Assembly: GCF_001468465.1 (NCBI RefSeq)
Contig: NZ_LNSA01000009.1
Location: 1 to 64,000 of the forward strand
DNA from: Sphingopyxis sp. H115
GTDB taxonomy: Bacteria > Pseudomonadota > Alphaproteobacteria > Sphingomonadales > Sphingomonadaceae
DNA: 64,000 nucleotides
Direction of reading: 5' to 3'
Shown here: piece by piece, positions 1 through 11,214 of the stretch
Numbering within the stretch: position 1 is the first letter of the stretch
Layout: each line of letters begins with the position of its first letter
The notes under the pieces: generated by a model
The model's database searches: none
The model's input: the letters and a program-made list of their open reading frames with translations, nothing else
What the model was told of the DNA's origin: nothing
Position numbers and translations under genes: made by a program

Positions 1-1040
1 ATCAGCGCCCCCGCCGCGACGAGCCGCAGCGTCAGTGCCTCGCGCCCCATCAGGAACGCGACGAGCACCAGCAGCGCCGCGATGAACGAGCGCAGCGTCG
101 GCACCTCGGCCCCCGCAAGCAATGTGTAACCGCCGCCGGCAAGCGCGCCCGCCGCCGCCGCGAGCGGCAGCACATAGCCCGCAAGCGCCAGCCGCCGGCT
201 CAGCGCCAGCAGCCTCAGCGTCAGCAGCATCGCAAAACCGACCACCGCGGTGACGTGCAGCCCGCTGATCGACAGAAGGTGCGCCAGCCCGCTCCGGCGC
301 ATCGCCTCCGCGTCGGCGTCGCTAATCGCGCCGCGGTCGCCTGTGACCAGCGCCGCCGCGATGCCCCCCGCCGATCCGTCGACCCGCTCATGAATATGCG
401 CGCTCAGCCGCGCACGCAGTGGCGGCGGCGCGCTGGCGCGGCCCGGCGTGCGCGAAACCTCGCCCACCACCGTCCCGACCGCACCGATGCGATCGAACCA
501 GGCGCGCTGGGCGAAATCATAGCCGCCGGGCAGGCTCGCGGTCGGCGGCGGCATCAGCCGCGCCCGCACCCCGACCGTTTCGCCCTCGCCAAGGTCCGCT
601 GCCTGCTGGCCGCGCAAGGTCAGCCGGATCCGCCGCGGCAGGTCGGCACGGCGCAGCGGCTGCGCCAAAATCCGCACCTGGTCCCGCGCGGGGAGCGGCT
701 CGACGCGTTCGACCAGCGCGGAAAACTGAGTCGTAACGGGTGCCGCGAGGACGGGCGCCGCAACCCACAGCGCGCGCGCCCAGATGAGCAGTAACCCCGC
801 CGCCATTACGCCGCATCCGACCATAACCACCCGCCCAAACCGGCTTTGCCAGCCGATCAACAGCCCCGCGAACAGGCCGGCCGCCATCAGCAACAGCGCG
901 CCGATCCAGTGCATCTCGGCGGGCAGCGCGAACCAGATCGCGATACCCGCCCCGAAGGCGACGGGCAGCCACAGCCCGATCCGCTCGCGCTCGGCCTCCA
1001 ACCGCGCTTCGATGCCGCGCGACAGCCCGCGCCACATCAT
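1..1040 (-). CDS. comEC: ComEC/Rec2 family DNA-uptake channel protein, 3' part beyond the window
   Basis: This is the N-terminal ~346 residues of a ComEC/Rec2 protein, the inner-membrane channel that carries single-stranded DNA into the cytoplasm during natural transformation. The reading frame is open from a tandem ATG at 1040/1037 down to base 1, so the C-terminal part, including any beta-lactamase-like domain, is not seen. Visible parts are an N-terminal pair of membrane segments, a DUF4131-type soluble region, then the family hallmark LLSISGLHVTAV followed by the first helices of the Competence domain. It is divergent from gltX with about 100 bases between. The shine-dalgarno before 1040 is weak, so the start could differ slightly. 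Family assignment is confident; transformation competence of the organism is not shown by this gene alone. Confidence 0.9.
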   Translation of the reverse strand, partial: MMWRGLSRGIEARLEAERERIGLWLPVAFGAGIAIWFALPAEMHWIGALLLMAAGLFAGLLIGWQSRFGRVVMVGCGVMAAGLLLIWARALWVAAPVLAAPVTTQFSALVERVEPLPARDQVRILAQPLRRADLPRRIRLTLRGQQAADLGEGETVGVRARLMPPPTASLPGGYDFAQRAWFDRIGAVGTVVGEVSRTPGRASAPPPLRARLSAHIHERVDGSAGGIAAALVTGDRGAISDADAEAMRRSGLAHLLSISGLHVTAVVGFAMLLTLRLLALSRRLALAGYVLPLAAAAGALAGGGYTLLAGAEVPTLRSFIAALLVLVAFLMGREALTLRLVAAGAL

Positions 1041-1141
1041 TGCGCGGCGCGCGGAAATGGGCGTTTGAAGCGGACTTGTCGCCATGCTAGGGGCACCCCC
1101 GATCCCCGTCCAACAGGGCGGCAAAGTGAGTGAAAGAGGCC

Positions 1142-2599
1142 ATGGTGGCAACCGAAAACCAAACCAGAATGACCGAAGCGACCGGCGCCGCCGTCGTCAC
1201 CCGCTTTGCCCCTTCGCCGACCGGCTATTTGCACATCGGTGGCGCACGCACCGCGCTGTTCAACTGGCTGTTCGCGCGCCATCACGGCGGCAAATTCCTG
1301 CTTCGGATCGAGGACACCGACCGCGCGCGCTCGACTGACGCCGCGATCGACGCGATTCTCGACGGGATGCAATGGCTCGACCTCGATTGGGATGGCGAGA
1401 CCGTCTATCAGTTCGCGCGCGCGCCGCGCCATGCCGAGGTTGCGCACGAACTGCTCGCAAAGGGCGACGCCTATCGCTGTTACCTCACGCAGGACGAACT
1501 CGCCGCGATGCGCGCCGAAGCGCAGGAAAAGCGCCAGCCCTTCCGCGTGCGCAGTCCGTGGCGCGACCGCGACGACGGCGATCCGTCGTTGCCGCATGTG
1601 CTGCGCCTGCGTGCCCCGCAAGAAGGCGAAGTCACCATAGCCGACAAGGTGCAGGGCGACGTCACCGTGCAGAATGGCGAGCTCGACGACTTCGTGCTGC
1701 TCAGGAGCGACGGAACGCCCACCTATATGCTCAGCGTCGTCGTTGACGATAATGATATGGGCGTGACCCACGTCATCCGCGGCGACGACCATCTCAACAA
1801 CGCCTTCCGCCAATTGGCGCTCATTCGCGCGATGGACTGGCGCGAGCCCGTCTACGCGCATGTGCCGCTGATCCACGGCGCCGACGGCGCGAAGCTGTCG
1901 AAACGCCACGGCGCGCTCGGCGTCGACGCCTATCGCGACGAAATGGGCTATCTCCCCGAAGCGGTGAACAATTACCTCCTCCGCCTCGGCTGGGGGCACG
2001 GCGACGACGAGATTATCAGCCGCGAGCAGGCGACCGAGTGGTTCGATCTCGACCATGTCGGCCGCTCACCCTCGCGCTTCGACTTCAAGAAGCTCGAAAA
2101 TCTCAACGGCCATTATCTGCGCGAAGCCGATGACGCGCGCCTCGCCGCCCTTGTCGCCCCGCGCGTCGAAAATCGCGTCGGCCGCGCGCTGGGCGACGCC
2201 GACCGCGATTTGCTGACGCGCTCGATGGAGTCGCTGAAACCGCGTGCCAAGACGTTGGACGAGATTGCCGACGGCGCGATTTTCCTGTTCCAGGGCGACC
2301 CGTTGCCGATGGACGAAAAGGCGGCCGAAGTGCTAAAGGCCTCGCCCGAAGGCCTGCTCGCCGCGGTGACAGCGCGGCTGCGGGGACTGGACGATTGGAC
2401 GACAGAAGAGCTGGATGCCGCCGTGCGCGCCGAAGCCGAAGCCGCCGAATTGGGGCTCGGCAAACTCGCGCAACCTTTGCGTGCGGCGCTAACCGGCCGA
2501 ACCGTTTCCCCGGGAATTTTCGACGTGCTGCTGTTGCTCGGACGCGATGTGAGTCTGGCGCGACTTGACGCAGCGCAACATTATCCGGCAGGGGCGTAG
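1142..2599 (+). CDS. gltX: Glutamyl-tRNA synthetase
   Basis: Cytosolic class Ic aminoacyl-tRNA synthetase that charges tRNA-Glu (in many alphaproteobacteria also tRNA-Gln, later amidated). The HIGH-type signature appears as [11 protein letters not shown] near residues 24-34, followed by [12 protein letters not shown]. The KMSKS-type loop appears as KLSKRHG near residues 250-256. Length of about 485 aa is normal for the family. A GAGG motif ends at 1139, only two bases before the ATG at 1142, so GTG at 1145 (spacing 5) or ATG at 1169, which begins right before the conserved core, are realistic alternative starts; a GTG at 1130 is also in frame. It is followed after 39 bases by gltA on the same strand. 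Family assignment is very secure; only the first ~10 residues are uncertain. Confidence 0.97.
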   Translation: MVATENQTRMTEATGAAVVTRFAPSPTGYLHIGGARTALFNWLFARHHGGKFLLRIEDTDRARSTDAAIDAILDGMQWLDLDWDGETVYQFARAPRHAEVAHELLAKGDAYRCYLTQDELAAMRAEAQEKRQPFRVRSPWRDRDDGDPSLPHVLRLRAPQEGEVTIADKVQGDVTVQNGELDDFVLLRSDGTPTYMLSVVVDDNDMGVTHVIRGDDHLNNAFRQLALIRAMDWREPVYAHVPLIHGADGAKLSKRHGALGVDAYRDEMGYLPEAVNNYLLRLGWGHGDDEIISREQATEWFDLDHVGRSPSRFDFKKLENLNGHYLREADDARLAALVAPRVENRVGRALGDADRDLLTRSMESLKPRAKTLDEIADGAIFLFQGDPLPMDEKAAEVLKASPEGLLAAVTARLRGLDDWTTEELDAAVRAEAEAAELGLGKLAQPLRAALTGRTVSPGIFDVLLLLGRDVSLARLDAAQHYPAGA

Positions 2600-2638
2600 C
2601 CACTCACTCTCCCCGCCGTCAGAACAGGGAAAAAATAT

Positions 2639-3922
2639 ATGACCGACACCGCGAAAATCACGCTGGGCGACCAGACCGTCGACAGCCCTGTCCTGTCGGG
2701 CACCGTCGGCCCCGATGTGGTCGATATCCGCAAATTCTACGCCCAGACGGGCGCCTTCACCTACGACCCCGGCTTCACCTCGACCGCGAGCTGCGAATCG
2801 CAGATCACCTACATCGACGGCGACGAAGGCGTGCTGCTCCACCGCGGCTATGCGATCGGCGACCTCGCCGAAAATTCGAGCTTCATGGAGGTCTGCTACC
2901 TCCTCCTCAACGGCGAACTGCCCAACGCCGATGAACTCGCGAAATTCGACAACACCATCACGCGCCATACGATGCTGCATGAACAACTCGCGACCTTCTA
3001 CCGCGGTTTCCGCCGCGACGCGCACCCGATGGCGGTGATGTGCGGCGTCGTCGGCGCCTTGAGCGCCTTCTATCACGATTCGACCGAGATCCACGATCCG
3101 CACCAGCGCATGATCGCCAGCCACCGGCTGATCGCGAAAATGCCGACGATCGCGGCGATGGCGTATAAATATTCGGTCGGCCAGCCGTTCGTCTATCCCG
3201 ACAACAAGCTGAGCTACACCGGCAATTTCCTGCGCATGACCTTCGGCGTTCCGGCCGAGGAATATGAGGTCGTCCCCGCCGTCGAACGCGCGCTCGACCG
3301 CATTTTCATCCTCCACGCCGATCACGAACAGAATGCGTCGACCTCGACCGTCCGCCTCGCGGGTTCGTCGGGCGCGAATCCCTTTGCGTGCATCGCCGCG
3401 GGCATCGCCTGCCTGTGGGGCCCGGCGCACGGCGGCGCGAACGAGGCTGCACTCAACATGCTGCGCGAAATCGGCCGTCCCGAACGCATCCCCGAATATA
3501 TCGCGCGCGCAAAGGACAAGGACGATCCGTTCCGCCTGATGGGCTTCGGCCACCGCGTGTACAAGAATTACGACCCGCGCGCGACCGTGATGCAGAAGAC
3601 GGTGCGCGAAGTGTTCGACGCGCTGAAGGTCAACGACCCGGTGTTCGAGGTTGCGCTACAGCTCGAGGAAATGGCGCTCAACGATCCCTATTTCATCGAA
3701 AAGAAGCTGTTCCCCAACGTCGACTTCTATTCGGGCGTGATCCTGTCGGCGATCGGTTTCCCGACGACGATGTTCACCGCGCTCTTCGCGCTCGCACGCA
3801 CCGTCGGCTGGGTCGCGCAGTGGAACGAAATGATCTCCGACCCCGCGCAGAAAATCGGCCGCCCGCGCCAGCTCTACACCGGCCCGACGCACCGCCCGTT
3901 CGTTCCCGTCGACAAGCGCTAA
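2639..3922 (+). CDS. gltA: Citrate synthase (type II)
   Basis: Condenses acetyl-CoA and oxaloacetate to citrate at the entry of the TCA cycle. The 427-residue length and the three catalytic residues fall at the positions known for the hexameric proteobacterial type: His264 in [11 protein letters not shown], His305 in [15 protein letters not shown], and Asp362 in NVDFYSG. AGGGA at 2626-2630 gives a good ribosome site 8 bases before the ATG. It lies 39 bases after gltX, so the two may be co-transcribed, and a strong rho-independent terminator follows the stop codon. Nothing unusual is seen in the coding sequence. Confidence 0.98.
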   Translation: MTDTAKITLGDQTVDSPVLSGTVGPDVVDIRKFYAQTGAFTYDPGFTSTASCESQITYIDGDEGVLLHRGYAIGDLAENSSFMEVCYLLLNGELPNADELAKFDNTITRHTMLHEQLATFYRGFRRDAHPMAVMCGVVGALSAFYHDSTEIHDPHQRMIASHRLIAKMPTIAAMAYKYSVGQPFVYPDNKLSYTGNFLRMTFGVPAEEYEVVPAVERALDRIFILHADHEQNASTSTVRLAGSSGANPFACIAAGIACLWGPAHGGANEAALNMLREIGRPERIPEYIARAKDKDDPFRLMGFGHRVYKNYDPRATVMQKTVREVFDALKVNDPVFEVALQLEEMALNDPYFIEKKLFPNVDFYSGVILSAIGFPTTMFTALFALARTVGWVAQWNEMISDPAQKIGRPRQLYTGPTHRPFVPVDKR

Positions 3923-3942
3923 GCGCTTTTCCCGAAAACAGG

Positions 3943-3970
3943 AAAGGGGCCGTTCGACGGCCCCTTTTCT
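3943..3970 (+). terminator. Rho-independent terminator of gltA
   Basis: Perfect 10-bp stem AAAGGGGCCG / CGGCCCCTTT (3943-3952 and 3958-3967) with loop TTCGA, followed by TTTTCTTT. It begins about 20 bases after the gltA stop codon. Confidence 0.93.
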
Positions 3971-4014
3971 TTGCGCGAAAGGCCGGTTTCGACCGGAAGT
4001 GGACATTGTTTCTT

Positions 4015-4087
4015 CGTCATCCCGGACTTGATCCGGGATCCATCGCGGCGTCGAGGTCATGGACCCCGGATCAAGTCCGGGGTGACG
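4015..4087. repeat. 73-bp palindromic intergenic repeat, copy 1
   Basis: Long imperfect inverted repeat. Left arm starts CGTCATCCCGGACTTGATCC, right arm ends GGATCAAGTCCGGGGTGACG, with a 25-30 base centre. A second copy of the same 73-base length lies at 52373-52445 and matches apart from about eight substitutions, including through the non-palindromic centre. This is the style of REP/BIME-like palindromes that are dispersed in alphaproteobacterial genomes. It sits between the convergent ends of gltA and the kinase-like gene. Confidence 0.85.
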
Positions 4088-4141
4088 AGGGTGGGGAGGA
4101 ACGTCGGCTCACCACCCCAAAGCAGACTTCTCCGGCCGCGC

Positions 4142-5518
4142 TCAGTCCCGTGCCGGCAGGCTCAGCGTGAACCTTGCACCCTGCCCCGGCGCGCTCTCGA
4201 CGGTCAGGTCGCCCTCCATCGCGCGCGCCAGTCGCCGCGCGATATAGAGGCCAAGCCCCGAACCGCCGCTGTCGGTGCGGCCGAGCCGCTCGAATTTCTC
4301 GAACACGACCGCCTGCTGGTCGGCGTCGATCCCCTGCCCCTGGTCGGCGACGGTAATCATCGCGCGGTCGTCGGCGCGATCGACGCGGATCCATATCTGC
4401 GAATTTTCAGGCGAATAGCGGATTGCATTGCCGAGCAGGTTGAGCAGCACCTGCAACACGCGGCGAAACTCGCCCGTCGCGGGCATCTTATCGTCGACCC
4501 GCGGCGCGTCGATCCGGATCCCCTTTTCCTCGGCCTTCATGCCGAGCAGGCCGACCGCGCGCCGCGCCAGGTCGCCCAGGTCGATTTCGTCGGCCGCCGC
4601 CTTGAACCCCGGCCGCTCGATATTCTGGAGGTCGGCCAGATCGTCGACCAGCCCCAAAAGATGCCGTCCGGCATGCGCGATATCGCCGGCATAGCGGGCG
4701 TAATCGGCGCGGATCGGCCCGTCGAACTGCCCCGAAATCGTCTCGGCCGTCGCGATGATGCGGCTCAGCGGCCCACGCAGCGCACCGTCGATACGCCGGC
4801 CGAACTGCGGATCCGAAAGCGGCAACGATCCGAACGCCGGATCGGTCAGCACCGCGCCCGGAAGCGGTGCCGCCTGCGCCTGCGGCTCGGCGAGCCCCGC
4901 AGACCCGCGAAAACCGGTAAACACGCCCGCCGCGTCGAACTGCGGTTCACCCGTCAGCGTCATGGCGACACGCCCCGTCGGGCCGTCGGCCTGTACGCGC
5001 TGACCGTCGAAGCGCGATTGGCGGCCCAGCGCGCGCAGAACCGGGAAACGCCCGTCCTCGTCGGGTTGCAATTCGAACAGTTCGGACAGCGACCGCCCCT
5101 CCCAGCCGGCCGGGACGGCCGGCGCATCGGACGCCGCGCGCAACGCCACGACGCGCAATTGCTGGTCGCATTCCCACGTCCAGCCCTGCGGGGTCAGCGC
5201 GCTGTCGGCGATGACGGGTATCTGCGGGTGGATCGTCGGGCCGGTCCGCCAGTCGCTGATCTCGAGGTTGGCCCCGTCGGCATCGGGGACGATGCGGACG
5301 AGCGCATGGATGTCGCTATGATCGTCGGCCGTGTACATGGGCCGGCTTATGTCGCGGTGCAGCCGCTGCGCCAGCGCGACGAGCCGGGCCAGATGCGGCA
5401 GCGCCAGCGGCTTGCCGAGCCCCGAACCCGCCCGCTGCTGCAGGCGGAGCAAGGGCGTATCGGCGCTGACCAGCAGGCCCGACCGGTCGATCCGCCCCCG
5501 GATGATACGTTCGCTCAT
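4142..5518 (-). CDS. PAS-domain histidine-kinase-like protein lacking the phospho-acceptor histidine
   Basis: Soluble 458-aa protein built like a sensor histidine kinase, with no membrane segment. Residues ~112-207 look like a PAS domain (GWTWECD...). Residues ~239-300 are a HisKA-like dimerisation helix pair ending in HLLGLVDDLADLQNIE. Residues ~350-455 are a complete HATPase domain: N-box LLNLLGNAIRYS, G1 DQGQGID, F-box FEKFER, G2 GSGLGLYIARRL. The H-box, normally S-H-E-L-R-T-P-L, reads D-G-A-L-R-G-P-L, so Gly245 replaces the phosphorylated histidine and Ala246 the catalytic acid. The ATP site looks intact. It may be a pseudokinase or regulatory partner, as DivL (Tyr instead of His) is in Caulobacter; that parallel is an inference. 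Its ATG overlaps the stop of the preceding gene by 4 bases (ATGA). Confidence 0.85.
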   Translation of the reverse strand: MSERIIRGRIDRSGLLVSADTPLLRLQQRAGSGLGKPLALPHLARLVALAQRLHRDISRPMYTADDHSDIHALVRIVPDADGANLEISDWRTGPTIHPQIPVIADSALTPQGWTWECDQQLRVVALRAASDAPAVPAGWEGRSLSELFELQPDEDGRFPVLRALGRQSRFDGQRVQADGPTGRVAMTLTGEPQFDAAGVFTGFRGSAGLAEPQAQAAPLPGAVLTDPAFGSLPLSDPQFGRRIDGALRGPLSRIIATAETISGQFDGPIRADYARYAGDIAHAGRHLLGLVDDLADLQNIERPGFKAAADEIDLGDLARRAVGLLGMKAEEKGIRIDAPRVDDKMPATGEFRRVLQVLLNLLGNAIRYSPENSQIWIRVDRADDRAMITVADQGQGIDADQQAVVFEKFERLGRTDSGGSGLGLYIARRLARAMEGDLTVESAPGQGARFTLSLPARD

Positions 5519-6453
5519 CGCCCGTCCCGCCCGGATGGTTTAGGATCGACCTGATCGCCGCCGCCGCCGTCGGCCACGGCACGCGAGGGCAACATCGCCA
5601 GCGAAGCTTCGAGCGGCGCGAGCGCGGTGCGGTCGAGCTGCAACGGCGCCAGAAGCGACGGCAGCGCTGCGGCTTGCGCCGTCAGCAGCGACAGCGCCAT
5701 GTCGCCATAGCTGCGGCGGTGCGCCGCCGCCGCGAGCGCGATCAGCACCGGCCAATTGTGCCGCGCGATCGCGTCCGCCGCCACCTGCGGCACCCTGTCG
5801 CCCAATATCGCGTGATAGGCGTTCGCCGCGTCGGCGATGCCCGGCTCTTCGGCCTGCCGGGAAACCACCGCCCGCACTGCATCGCCAAGCTGCGCGGCGC
5901 GGTCCGTGTCCCGGCTGACCTCGGCCAGCCGCCACGCCGCGATGTCGAGCAACAGCGCACGAAACAGCTCGGCGTCGAGGTCGCCCACAGCGAGCGCGGG
6001 GTTGCCCAGCGCGTCGAACCGGCGCCGATCGGCGATCTGGAGCGCCAGATAGGCGCGGTCGACATCGGACAGCGCCGTGTCGACCGCTGGCGCATCGGCC
6101 GTCGCATCGCCCGGATGGACCGGCGCCGGCGATGCGTTCCGATGCGCCGATTGCTCGCGCCAGCGATGCTCCTCCGCGCGTGCGAAACAATGACCGACCA
6201 GCCGCTCGGCCCCCGGCACGCCGCCATGCAGCCAATCGGCCCACAGCGCATTGGCATCGATCGCGGGGTCGAGCCGCGCCGCGACGGCGGTGACCAGCCG
6301 CCGGGCGATACCCAGCGACAGGGCGCGCTGCTCCTCGGTCAGCCTGCCTGCGGCGGGCGCGGCGAGATATTCCGCCAACTCGCGCAGGCGCGCCGACAGC
6401 GTCGGCGACGGCGGATCGATGCCGGGCGAGGAGAAGGATTCACTCATGCGCAT
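5515..6453 (-). CDS. Hypothetical helical protein coupled to the kinase-like gene
   Basis: Protein of 312 aa that I do not recognise. It is Ala/Leu/Arg-rich and mostly alpha-helical in character, with no signal peptide and no membrane segment. Residues ~25-105 and ~130-290 read like stacked amphipathic helices separated by a Pro/Ala/Asp-rich linker (~107-128), and the last ~20 residues are Gly/Asp/Lys-rich and probably disordered. The first ATG is at 6453, a second (MSES...) at 6447. Its TGA overlaps the ATG of the histidine-kinase-like gene by 4 bases, implying translational coupling and a shared role. It might be a regulator or scaffold of that signalling protein. No function is assigned. 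Confidence 0.75.
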   Translation of the reverse strand: MRMSESFSSPGIDPPSPTLSARLRELAEYLAAPAAGRLTEEQRALSLGIARRLVTAVAARLDPAIDANALWADWLHGGVPGAERLVGHCFARAEEHRWREQSAHRNASPAPVHPGDATADAPAVDTALSDVDRAYLALQIADRRRFDALGNPALAVGDLDAELFRALLLDIAAWRLAEVSRDTDRAAQLGDAVRAVVSRQAEEPGIADAANAYHAILGDRVPQVAADAIARHNWPVLIALAAAAHRRSYGDMALSLLTAQAAALPSLLAPLQLDRTALAPLEASLAMLPSRAVADGGGGDQVDPKPSGRDGR

Positions 6454-6505
6454 CGGCCAATAACAGCATAGCGTTAATAGGCGTTAAACCTTCGAGGGCT
6501 TTGTT

Positions 6506-7720
6506 TTACCGCGCTTCGGGGCGTGTCGCGAGCCGCAGCCAGAGCAGAATCTGCAGCATGGCGAGCAGCGGCAGGATCGCGAACATCAATGGCGCAAAGC
6601 CGAAAAGCAGTGCGGGTGCGAGCATGATCCACGCCTGATCGGCGTCGGGAAGCAACCAGTGGAAACGCCGCCGGTCGCTCGAGTCCTCGTACAGCCACCG
6701 CGCCAGCAGAATGGCGGCCGCAAGGCACGGTGCCAGCGCGGCTTCGGAAAAGGGCGGCATCCGATGGTCCGGCCCCGCCAGCGACAAAAGCCAGGGAAAG
6801 ATCGCCAGCAGCACCCAGGCGAAGGTGCGGATGACGTCGCGCGTCCGGTCCTGCGCGGCGCTTTCGGCGCGAAAGGCCGACAGGAAACGCATCGCGGCCA
6901 ATGCGAAGCCGCCGAAGACTGCGACAAGCGCGCCCGTTGCCGCCAGCCCGCTCGCCGCCAGCAGCGCGACGATGACCCACAACAGCGCGGCGATATAGGG
7001 CAAGTAGCGGGCGGTCGTCGGCGATTTGACGAGCAGCGGCCCGGCCAGCCGGATCAACGGCATCATGATCGCCGAACGGCCGAGCCCCATGCCGCCATAT
7101 TCGACCTGTTGCAGGCTCGATTGCTCGATCAGCGCCGCGGTCGGGCGATCGGCGACGATCGCGATCTCGCCCTGTTCGAACAGCGCCGGCTCGCAATACA
7201 GCCGGCGGGCGCCCGACTGGACCGCGATCCGCAACAGGGTCAGCATCATGTCCCACTCGCCCGGCATTGCGGCGAGTTCGGCGGCCATCGCATCGGAAAT
7301 ACAGGCCAACCCGCCCCAGCGGCGCGTCGCGTCGATCCGCTCGAACCCCTGCGTCAGCATCGTGTCGCCGGTGACAAGGATCGCGGGCGATCCAGGCTTG
7401 GCGATCGCCGCATAATGCGTTCCGCCCGCGCGCATCCCGTCGGCGACAAGGATGATCCGGTCGTCGCCCTCGACCAGCCCCATCAGGTCGGCGGCGGAGC
7501 GCACCGGCGTCACCTTGATCCCGCGGCGGCGGATGCGGTCGCAGGTCGCGAGCAGATCGGCGGGAACCGCGCCGACGGCGACGGCGATGTGCGTCACACC
7601 CACATCGGCAAGCCGCGCCGCCTGGCGCTCGATCAGCGTCTCGCCCGCGACGGTCACCAGCGCGCGCAGCCCGCCGTCGGGCAGGACTTCGCTGGCACCG
7701 ACCAGCGCAATCAGCGCCAC
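6506..7720 (-). CDS. Membrane protein with nucleotidyltransferase-like N-terminal domain
   Basis: About 404 aa. The first ~200 residues have the look of a GT-A/nucleotidyltransferase-type Rossmann fold: a start ALIALVGASEVLP, a helix ETLIERQAARLADVGVTHI, and DDRIILVADGMRAGG near residue 90. The usual GGxGTRL loop is not present in recognisable form. The C-terminal half carries about four to six hydrophobic helices with short charged loops. This recalls membrane enzymes that couple a sugar or alcohol nucleotidyltransferase to a phosphotransferase, but I cannot find the CDP-alcohol phosphotransferase motif. GTG at 7720, preceded by a G-rich run, is my start choice; the frame stays open far upstream, but only antisense to gyrA. 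Function unknown. Confidence 0.7.
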   Translation of the reverse strand: MALIALVGASEVLPDGGLRALVTVAGETLIERQAARLADVGVTHIAVAVGAVPADLLATCDRIRRRGIKVTPVRSAADLMGLVEGDDRIILVADGMRAGGTHYAAIAKPGSPAILVTGDTMLTQGFERIDATRRWGGLACISDAMAAELAAMPGEWDMMLTLLRIAVQSGARRLYCEPALFEQGEIAIVADRPTAALIEQSSLQQVEYGGMGLGRSAIMMPLIRLAGPLLVKSPTTARYLPYIAALLWVIVALLAASGLAATGALVAVFGGFALAAMRFLSAFRAESAAQDRTRDVIRTFAWVLLAIFPWLLSLAGPDHRMPPFSEAALAPCLAAAILLARWLYEDSSDRRRFHWLLPDADQAWIMLAPALLFGFAPLMFAILPLLAMLQILLWLRLATRPEAR

Positions 7721-8059
7721 CGGCGCCCCCCAGGCAGGCTGTTGGTCATCGCCGCGCAGCTTTAGGGGCAGAGCCGCGATTGGCAAGCCGCTTCCATGCG
7801 CCTTCGCCCTTCGCTGCCGGGCAAAAACCCGGACGCCAACAGCCCGTCGAGGGACATATCCCGAACCATGCGCGCGCGTGCGGCCGATTTGCCGCCATGG
7901 CGTCATGGCAACCGGCTGTAAAAAAGCCCTTTTTCCCTCGCCCCTCGCCCTGCCCCACCGAACAAAAAATCTGCCCGAAAGCGACCGAATCGCTGGTCTT
8001 TCCTGCCCCCATCGGCTAGGTCCGAGGCTGCTCCCGATAAGCAGAAAAAAGGCCGGGTT
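7721..8059. other. Intergenic region upstream of gyrA, no gene seen
   Basis: 339 bases between the divergent nucleotidyltransferase-like gene and gyrA. Short open frames here have no family resemblance and proline/arginine-rich compositions typical of chance frames. I see no tRNA, riboswitch or convincing terminator. It presumably contains both promoters. The stretch from about 7918 has A- and T-runs more AT-rich than its surroundings, a likely promoter zone. Confidence 0.5.
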
Positions 8060-10803
<2,744 letters not shown>

Positions 10804-10807
<4 letters not shown>

Positions 10808-11133
10808 CGACGCCCGCGTCGGCCTTGCCAGCCACGGCCTTCAAGGTGCTGACCGCCCAGCAATGGGCCGATTTCGAGCGCGAACGCGTGTTCCGCGGCG
10901 CCCCGGTGGATATCGCCGACGGCTATATCCACCTGTCGACCGCCGGGCAGCTGGAGGCGACGATCGCCAAATATTTCGCCGGCCAGACCGACCTGATGAT
11001 CGCCGAGGTGGACCTTGTCCAGCTCGGCGACGCGGTCCGCTGGGAGGCAGCGCGCGGCGGCGACCTTTTCCCGCATATCTACGCCGAGCTGCCGATCCAT
11101 GCGGTCGTCAGCTTGCAAAGGCGCGACTGCTGA
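10804..11133 (+). CDS. DUF952 family protein
   Basis: Small cytosolic protein of 109 aa. FKVLTAQQWADFERERVFRG, DIADGYIHLSTAGQ and the later DLFPHIYAELPIHAV are the conserved elements of the DUF952 family, whose biochemical role is unknown (the fold is related to ADP-ribosyl-binding or RNA phosphotransferase-like folds in some descriptions). The ATG overlaps the gyrA stop (ATGA at 10804-10807), so translation is probably coupled to gyrase A. No signal peptide or membrane segment. I would not infer a link to supercoiling from the overlap alone. Confidence 0.85.
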
Positions 11134-11214
11134 CCGTCGCATCTTGCTTCGTACGCTGAAATTCCCCACCATCGCCGGGCCTTACCGCTGTCCGTTCTTT
11201 GGGGAAGAGAGAAG

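Noticed and set aside
1037-2056. Minus-strand frame of 339 codons opposite gltX
   Set aside because: Antisense to the catalytic core of gltX, which carries all class I motifs; no ribosome site or family resemblance.
4015-4087. Palindromic repeats as a CRISPR array or attachment site
   Set aside because: Single long palindromes without regularly spaced repeats, spacers, cas genes or an integrase; they fit dispersed intergenic palindromes.
6474-6489. TTAATAGGCGTTAAAC as a CtrA site upstream of the kinase operon
   Set aside because: The spacing between the TTAA halves is six bases, not seven, so it does not fit the CtrA consensus as the site at 15645-15660 does.
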